A stretch of 64,000 bases of DNA from Hygrocybe punicea (lineage: Eukaryota > Basidiomycota > Agaricomycetes > Agaricales > Hygrophoraceae): NCBI GenBank assembly GCA_963556145.1, contig OY744463.1:4960001-5024000 (forward strand), written 5' to 3'. How positions within the stretch are numbered: the stretch's first letter is position 1; each line of letters begins with the position of its first letter. The translations under genes were made by a program, and so were the position numbers. Positions 59,273 through 64,000 of the stretch are shown one piece after another. The notes below the pieces were generated by a model. The model was not told the DNA's origin. It did no database searches and saw only the letters and a list, made by a program, of their open reading frames with translations.

Positions 59273-60367
59273 ATGGCGAACATGAACATGAGTACGACGA
59301 CTCGGATTCTGGTAGACGCCGCAAGTGTCGTATCATGCATATATCCTCTAAAAGCTGATCGATATCTCCGCAGATCCTGTTCGACATGGACGGGTGAGTC
59401 ACGTGGCATGTGCAAGTCGGTTGTGATATCGTCGTCGTCGGCAGAACGCTTATCGACTCCACGCCCGGCGTGCTCAATGCGTGGGACACCTTTGCAAAAT
59501 CATATTCTTTCAATCCCGCAGAGGCAGCTGCGGCTGCACACGGGAGAAGACTCCGTGATACAATAAAAGAATGGTGCCACCTCGATGACGAGGAAACCTT
59601 GCAAGTGCGTAGCAATACGTAGGCGGTGTTCCGCGCTTGCACACAAATTTTATAGGCGGAAATAACACGTTTCGAAGACGCAGTGGCTGATGGCCATGGC
59701 GGTCTGGCTGTTCTCCCAGGGACGCTTGCTCTTCTCCACAACGTGTGTGTTGCAATCGCTATGCATCCATGCGTTCAAGTTCAGGTCATCATCGATTGTC
59801 CGTAGCTTGCCTCCCAAACCACCTTGGGCTGGACCATTGTCACCTCTGGTAAATTCCCTCTAATCGCCTTTGCATCTCGTCTGTTTTAACAACCCCTCAG
59901 CCACAAATACTTTCACCTATCAAGCTCTGCAGCGATGTTCAATCCCAATCCCTCCCGCGGGTTGCGTCACTTCCAACGATGTCCAACTCGGTAAACCTCA
60001 TCCTGATCCTTATCTTGCTGGTGCCAAGAAATGCGGTGTCGATCCAGCCCATTGTGTGTAGTATCCTTTTTATATATATTTTAACAACACCAATTTTAAA
60101 TAACCCAGGTCTAGTCGTGGAAGATGCCCCGTCTGGCTTAAGAGCTGGTCGCGCTGCAGGGGCCAAGACCCTCGCAGTCCGGACATCCCACACGCTCCAG
60201 GCCATTCAAGACTCGGGTGCCAATCCTGATTTTATTGTCAAAGATCTCACAAAGTACGCAACTTCCACCTTCTCGTCCTCGTATCTGTATGCTCACTTTC
60301 TGGGATTAGACTATCAACCCGGTGGGTAGGTGGCAAGATTGAAGTCACAATCGACGAGTCCGATTAG
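59273..60367 (+). CDS. HAD-family sugar/glycerol phosphatase (Gpp/Dog type)
   Basis: A haloacid-dehalogenase hydrolase that removes phosphate from small sugar or polyol phosphates. The catalytic motif FDMDGTLIDST is assembled from three exons (MANMNMSTTTRIL, ILFDMDG, TLIDSTPGVLNAWDTF) and supplies both Asp residues. Motif II is in TIVTSATNTFTYQAL, and the Lys motif and acidic motif lie in GKPHPDPYLAGAKKCG and VVEDAPSGLRAG. The final intron joins DLTK to LSTRWVGGKIEVTIDESD with the stop at 60365-60367. The overall pattern is closest to yeast Gpp1/Gpp2 and Dog1/Dog2, so glycerol-3-phosphate or 2-deoxyglucose-6-phosphate are candidate substrates. The substrate cannot be read from the sequence. 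Confidence 0.85.
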
Positions 60368-60577
60368 ATCTTAATAGTCCATATTAACCACGTTCACGAT
60401 CCAGTGTCTCTAGAAAGTTCTCATCATTATATCTGCGCAAAATTTTTTACAAGAAAGGATGATGCCCGTGACCTCAACTGCCCTCGACGTTGCCCAACTG
60501 AAGCAAGAAAAACTAGTGAGTTTAAATGAGAGCGATGGGCTCGAGGTAGGATCGCCATGATTCCCGGCGATGTTTAT

Positions 60578-61496
60578 TTATGCCTTGCTTGTCGAGACTT
60601 CCTCAAGGGGCGGGGGACCATCATCATCATCATCGTCATCCGAATCATCCGCCTCTTCAGCCCCGCCATCTGCACCTTGTCCTGAGCCTTCCCCATCTTT
60701 GTTCTTCATGGATGACATCATCTGCATACGGGAGGTCAGAATCATCACTACACAACGAAGAATTTCGAATTTCCATTACCTTTGAGAAATCCATGTCGCC
60801 CATTCCACCCATGCCGCCCATGCCGCCCATGCCACCCATTCCACCCATTCCGCCCATTCCACCCATTCCACCCATTCCACCCATTCCGCCCATATCCATA
60901 TCCATATCGTCATCAAGTTTGGCGGCACCTTCTTGTTCGTCCTCGTCTACCCATTTACTGAAATCAGTCTTGACAAAGTTCGTCTTCACTTTCTCCTTCG
61001 TCAGGCGAGGCCAGTACTCTGCTTTGTTCTCCTTTTTACGGAGCACAACGTAGAAGTTGCGAGAACTAAGACGTTTTGTTGACTCCTTAACGTGTAAAGA
61101 TAATGAAATGAGACAAGAGGCTTCAACGGGATGGTGATTTTAAATTTGGCATGCAAACCTCAGGGATGACTTCTGCAAAGAATTCCAACTTGAATTCAAA
61201 ATCTTTATCAGAACTGTAGGAACAAATCAAGTCTCCGGTCCGTGAAGAAGAAAAATTAACTAACTTTCCCGACTTGGCTTTGAAAGAGATGGTGTTGGGC
61301 GTCAAATCGTACGCTACCGTCGACTCTTGGATGTCAGTTAGATTTACGGTCAAATACACGACATTCTAAAAAAGATGTTGTTTGCGTCAGTTAAAACATT
61401 GGCCCGAGTCGCGATTGGAGTAGAAAGACGACAGACGTTTGCGTCAATCGATTCAGAGCTTCGCTGTGCCCAAAGTATTTCTGGATGTGTGGCCAT
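60578..61496 (-). CDS. SBA1: Hsp90 co-chaperone p23 (SBA1/Wos2)
   Basis: A CS-domain protein that binds the ATP state of Hsp90 and slows its ATPase. The start at 61496 gives MATHPEILWAQRSSESIDA, joined to NVVYLTVNLTDIQESTVAYD, then ESTKRLSSRNFYVVLRKKENKAEYWPRL with the family signature W-P-R-L. DFSKWVDEDEQEG follows. A tandem Gly-Gly-Met run (about ten units, 60803-60895) leads to MGDMDFSKVM and an acidic C-terminus ending in EEVSTSKA. Such Gly/Met-rich stretches are known from fungal and plant p23. It is convergent with the HAD gene and divergent from the membrane protein. Confidence 0.92.
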
Positions 61497-61691
61497 CGCG
61501 TGTAGCAAAAACGTAGAGGAAAGGAGATTGTTCAAGCGCTTTAAAGTTCTGCGAAGGATCCAGAAAGTCGAAGAATATTCAGTTTCCAGAAAAAGTGCGC
61601 TTCTTCAGGGCAGGTTCCGGTCAGGTTCAAGTCGAAAATAATAATAATTCGATAATAATAATAATAATAATAATAATTCAGACGACGAGCG
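61497..61691. promoter_or_regulatory. Divergent promoter with TAA microsatellite
   Basis: A 195 bp spacer between the p23 start and the membrane-protein start. It contains an ATA/TAA trinucleotide run at about 61637-61680, very close to the plus-strand ATG. Length changes here would alter promoter spacing for the plus gene. Confidence 0.5.
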
Positions 61692-62605
61692 ATGTGGTCA
61701 GTATCCTTCTTGTACGCACGTAAAAAGGAACAGAGTACTGACAATCGTTGCTTTGCAGGTGTACCCGTTGGTTTCTTCCCTTGCTCCTGCTGCCGTTGCC
61801 CATCGCACCCCCTTACTTTCTGGTAGTCTTCCTGTTCTCCTTGACTTTGCATGCAAGGCCCTGGTGAGTGTTGTTTGCGTTCACATTACACAAAATTCCG
61901 TCTAAATCTCTTTCTCTTCTTAGTTTCTACTGTATCGTTCTGCTCACAGCTCTCTTCGTGTCCTCGTGTTATTGGCAACCGTTCCCGCTCTCCAATCCTC
62001 TTTCCACACCCTGGTCAGCGAACGTTACCACGTTTGCAGATGCACTCAACGCATCCCTTTCACACACCGAGACCCCGCTGCCTTCCGTCATGCGCGTAGT
62101 CGATCGCTGTTGGTGTGACTTCTCGACAAGCAACATTTTCGAGTCTTTCAACGTCTCCAATTGGGAGTACATCAGTGTTGAGCGTATGAAAGAGAATTTG
62201 GAGCGGCAAGGAAAAATCGAAAACGGGACCGAACTGGCGGGAAATGATACGGCAAACGGGAATCCGAATTCGACGTCACCGCAGACCGCCTTGGTGATGC
62301 CTCACACAGCTGCACCCACGATCAGTCTCATACCCGACAACAGCTGGTTCCCGTTGCTCAGTCTTTTCCATCGCAAATCCAACCTCAGCTCACACAATCA
62401 TCCTCCATTGACGGAATCACTACCACTACCTCCTCCTCCTCCTCCTCCCGAACAGCCGTCCGTCCAGGACGCGAAAACGTCCGCACTACTCTCTTTAAAT
62501 GAAAACCTTCCGCTTCTACGGAGGGAATATGACTTGCGAGTGTATGGACTAGACATGATCATCGACTTTGGGTGGACACGCGTTGCGGGAAATATTGAAC
62601 TTTGA
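61692..62605 (+). CDS. Conserved hypothetical membrane protein, two N-terminal membrane segments
   Basis: The function is not recognised. A five-base first exon (ATGTG, 61692-61696) joins by a 62-bp intron to a strongly hydrophobic exon: MWCTRWFLPLLLLPLPIAPP, then YFLVVFLFSLTLHARPC. A second intron joins to FYCIVLLTALFVSSCYW, making two close membrane segments. The rest is likely lumenal or extracellular, with several N-glycosylation sites (NVT, NAS, NVS, NGT, NDT, NST). The segment VDRCWCDFSTSNIFESFNVSNWEYIS looks conserved, then come a Pro-rich linker (PPPPPPP) and the end LRVYGLDMIIDFGWTRV. Only the spliced reading gives both hydrophobic stretches, which supports the start at 61692. Confidence 0.7.
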
Positions 62606-62791
62606 ACGTTCCCAAATTTGGGATGATTCTCTAGAAATTTTAAGTGGTGAGAATGCAATCCTGGCGTGGGAACCTGAATACTTGCCAAATATGTAAAGCA
62701 CAAGTTCGGTCAATATTTTGATCATTTGCAGAATTCAAAATCTGGCTTCATTTTATTAGTTCTGAAAGACTTGTAGCTTTCAGATCTTTAC

Positions 62792-64000
62792 ATGGCCTCC
62801 GACACCCAAAGTCGCTCATCTCACCAAAAGAAACGAAATGTTGCGGCACCTTTGGACCCAGTCGCCTCGACGTCGGCCCCAAGCAAGATGGAACTCGTCT
62901 CGAGAGCTCTCACAGCGCCGTTCACCCATCGAAAGGTCGACTCAACAAGAATTCTATCAGACTGTACAGTTCCCTGTCTTTTCAACAGACGTAAGACGAG
63001 CGCTGACCTCCTCACAGTAGCGCCTGTGATCATGACTCCCAAATTATTTAGCTCGGCGGCGACCGCTGCTTCGCGATCTCGACGTTCCGTAGAGGGTGTC
63101 AGCATGTCCCACTCCCGCATGGACTTTGCCACCCTTGGGCGAGCCCCATTTCGCCTCGGCATCGGCACACGACGCATAAATTCTCGCGATCTACAAATCG
63201 TTGAAGCTACGGAGGAGCTCCTAGGTAGGGAGGTCCCGACCCCAGAGGGTGTCGCATTGGATGTGAGTCTGCTCAGGGGATTCAACGCCACCATCCCGAG
63301 TGCAGAAAAGAGCCGGTTCAGGCGGAGGCAGATGAGGAACGTGGAGACACCGCGTCTTGGGTTGAAGAAGATGGGGATGAATGCCAGGGGACTCTTGGCG
63401 GAGGAGGAGGAGCACGATGGACATAGTGTTGCTAGTGAAGAGGATGTCGTGGTCGTCGACAGGGCGGAACCCAGAAACACGAAACCCATGGGAAAGAAGA
63501 GAGGGAGGGAGAGCTTGGGTGCGGGGAAGAAGTTTGGCAAGGAAGAGTTGACCAGACAGACCAAGGAAATCATGCGTGACAAAGAGAATATTCACGTTCG
63601 GAGGGTACGCCATGTCCGTTTTTATTGGCGATATCCCCCGTTCACGAGCCTGGCAGAGCCTGATAAATAGCGAAATTGTGGAAATTACAAACAAGATCGC
63701 GGCACTCGATACGATTCGAGATAGACTCGAGCAAGACCTTCTAAAGTTACAAGAGGACGAGCTCGAGCTGGACGATGAATGTATGTGCTTCAGACATTCA
63801 TGATTCGCCTAGTGCTTAAACTACTTCAGTGGAAGGTGTCAAAGAACGGCTAGAATTAGAGGGATCATCAAATAGAAGTCAGAAGGCTTCAATACAGCCC
63901 ATTCATATGCCACCGAGTTCTCGTCGACGGAAAGGTAACAAGGGTTTTTGTCACGATGGAGGGATAGCTGACATCCATGTATCCAAGGTCCAGCTTTTCT
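62792..64000 (+). CDS. Probable Mdv1-like mitochondrial division protein (5' part)
   Basis: The gene runs off the window. The first exon (62792-63603) encodes a basic, Ser/Arg-rich N-terminus with LVSRALTAPFTHRKVD and TPKLFSSAATAASR. After an intron (about 63604-63650) comes a coiled coil: SLINSEIVEITNKIAALDTI, RDRLEQDLLKLQEDELELDDE. A further intron leads to VEGVKERLELEGSS and MPPSSRRRK, then a last intron and GPAFL at the edge. From memory, this SSRRRKGPAFL junction precedes the WD40 propeller in fungal Mdv1/Caf4 proteins, which link Fis1 to the dynamin Dnm1. The WD40 part lies outside the window, so the call is tentative. Confidence 0.55.

Overview
The window is nuclear DNA of a mushroom-type basidiomycete (Agaricomycete). 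The signs are dense genes on both strands, many 50-60 bp introns, a SUB2/SmE/UTP5/PEX10/mL43/p23 gene set with fungal sequence signatures, an agaric-type secreted protein family, and a cytoplasmic dynein heavy chain gene that encodes only the motor part. Coordinates were read by eye. Exon joins were set by matching reading frame, splice sites and family conservation.

Layout. 1-4244: gene-poor, repeat-like DNA with small hairpins and a near-perfect foldback element (3319-4051). 4245-5817 (-): mitochondrial dicarboxylate-type carrier. 6274-8388 (+): SUB2 DECD-box helicase with one unusually long intron. About 8592-18588 (+): a very large hybrid histidine kinase of the fission yeast Mak/Phk type (kinase-like, ATPase, GAF, HisKA, HATPase, receiver). 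18778-20506 (-): PHO85-like cyclin-dependent kinase with a His-Pro-Gln-Gln repeat tail. 20671-23237 (+): UTP5/WDR43. 23252-24855 (-): plant/fungal-type Fpg DNA glycosylase. 25551-27523 (+): conserved hypothetical. 28001-30524 (-): unknown nuclear-looking protein. 30750-31249 (+): mitoribosomal mL43.

31359-35989 is a giant inverted repeat with arms of about 2.1 kb, carrying a 33/39 bp minisatellite and centred on a 200-N assembly gap. It separates mL43 from the next gene cluster: a small hypothetical (36262-37384, +), a Mgr2/Romo1-type inner membrane protein made of four small exons (37719-38260, -), PEX10 (38364-39583, +), SmE (39699-40307, -) and the dynein motor gene (40440-51846, +). Then come homoserine kinase THR1 (51959-53219, -), a 1.8 kb stretch with no gene I can support, two tandem secreted-protein paralogs (55029-56478 and 57681-59017, both -), a HAD phosphatase (59273-60367, +), p23/SBA1 co-chaperone (60578-61496, -), a two-membrane-segment hypothetical (61692-62605, +) and the 5' part of a probable Mdv1-like mitochondrial division protein that runs off the end (62792->64000, +).

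The genes are housekeeping and not one pathway: mRNA export/splicing (SUB2, SmE), ribosome assembly (UTP5, mL43), mitochondria (carrier, Mgr2, Mdv1-like, mL43), peroxisome (PEX10), transport along microtubules (dynein) and signalling (histidine kinase, CDK). Many pairs are divergent with promoters of only 100-225 bp (Mgr2/PEX10, SmE/dynein, unknown/mL43, p23/membrane protein, CDK/UTP5). The most notable items are the gap-centred palindrome, the tail-less dynein gene, the foldback element, three likely GC-AG introns, and the domain change between the two secreted paralogs.
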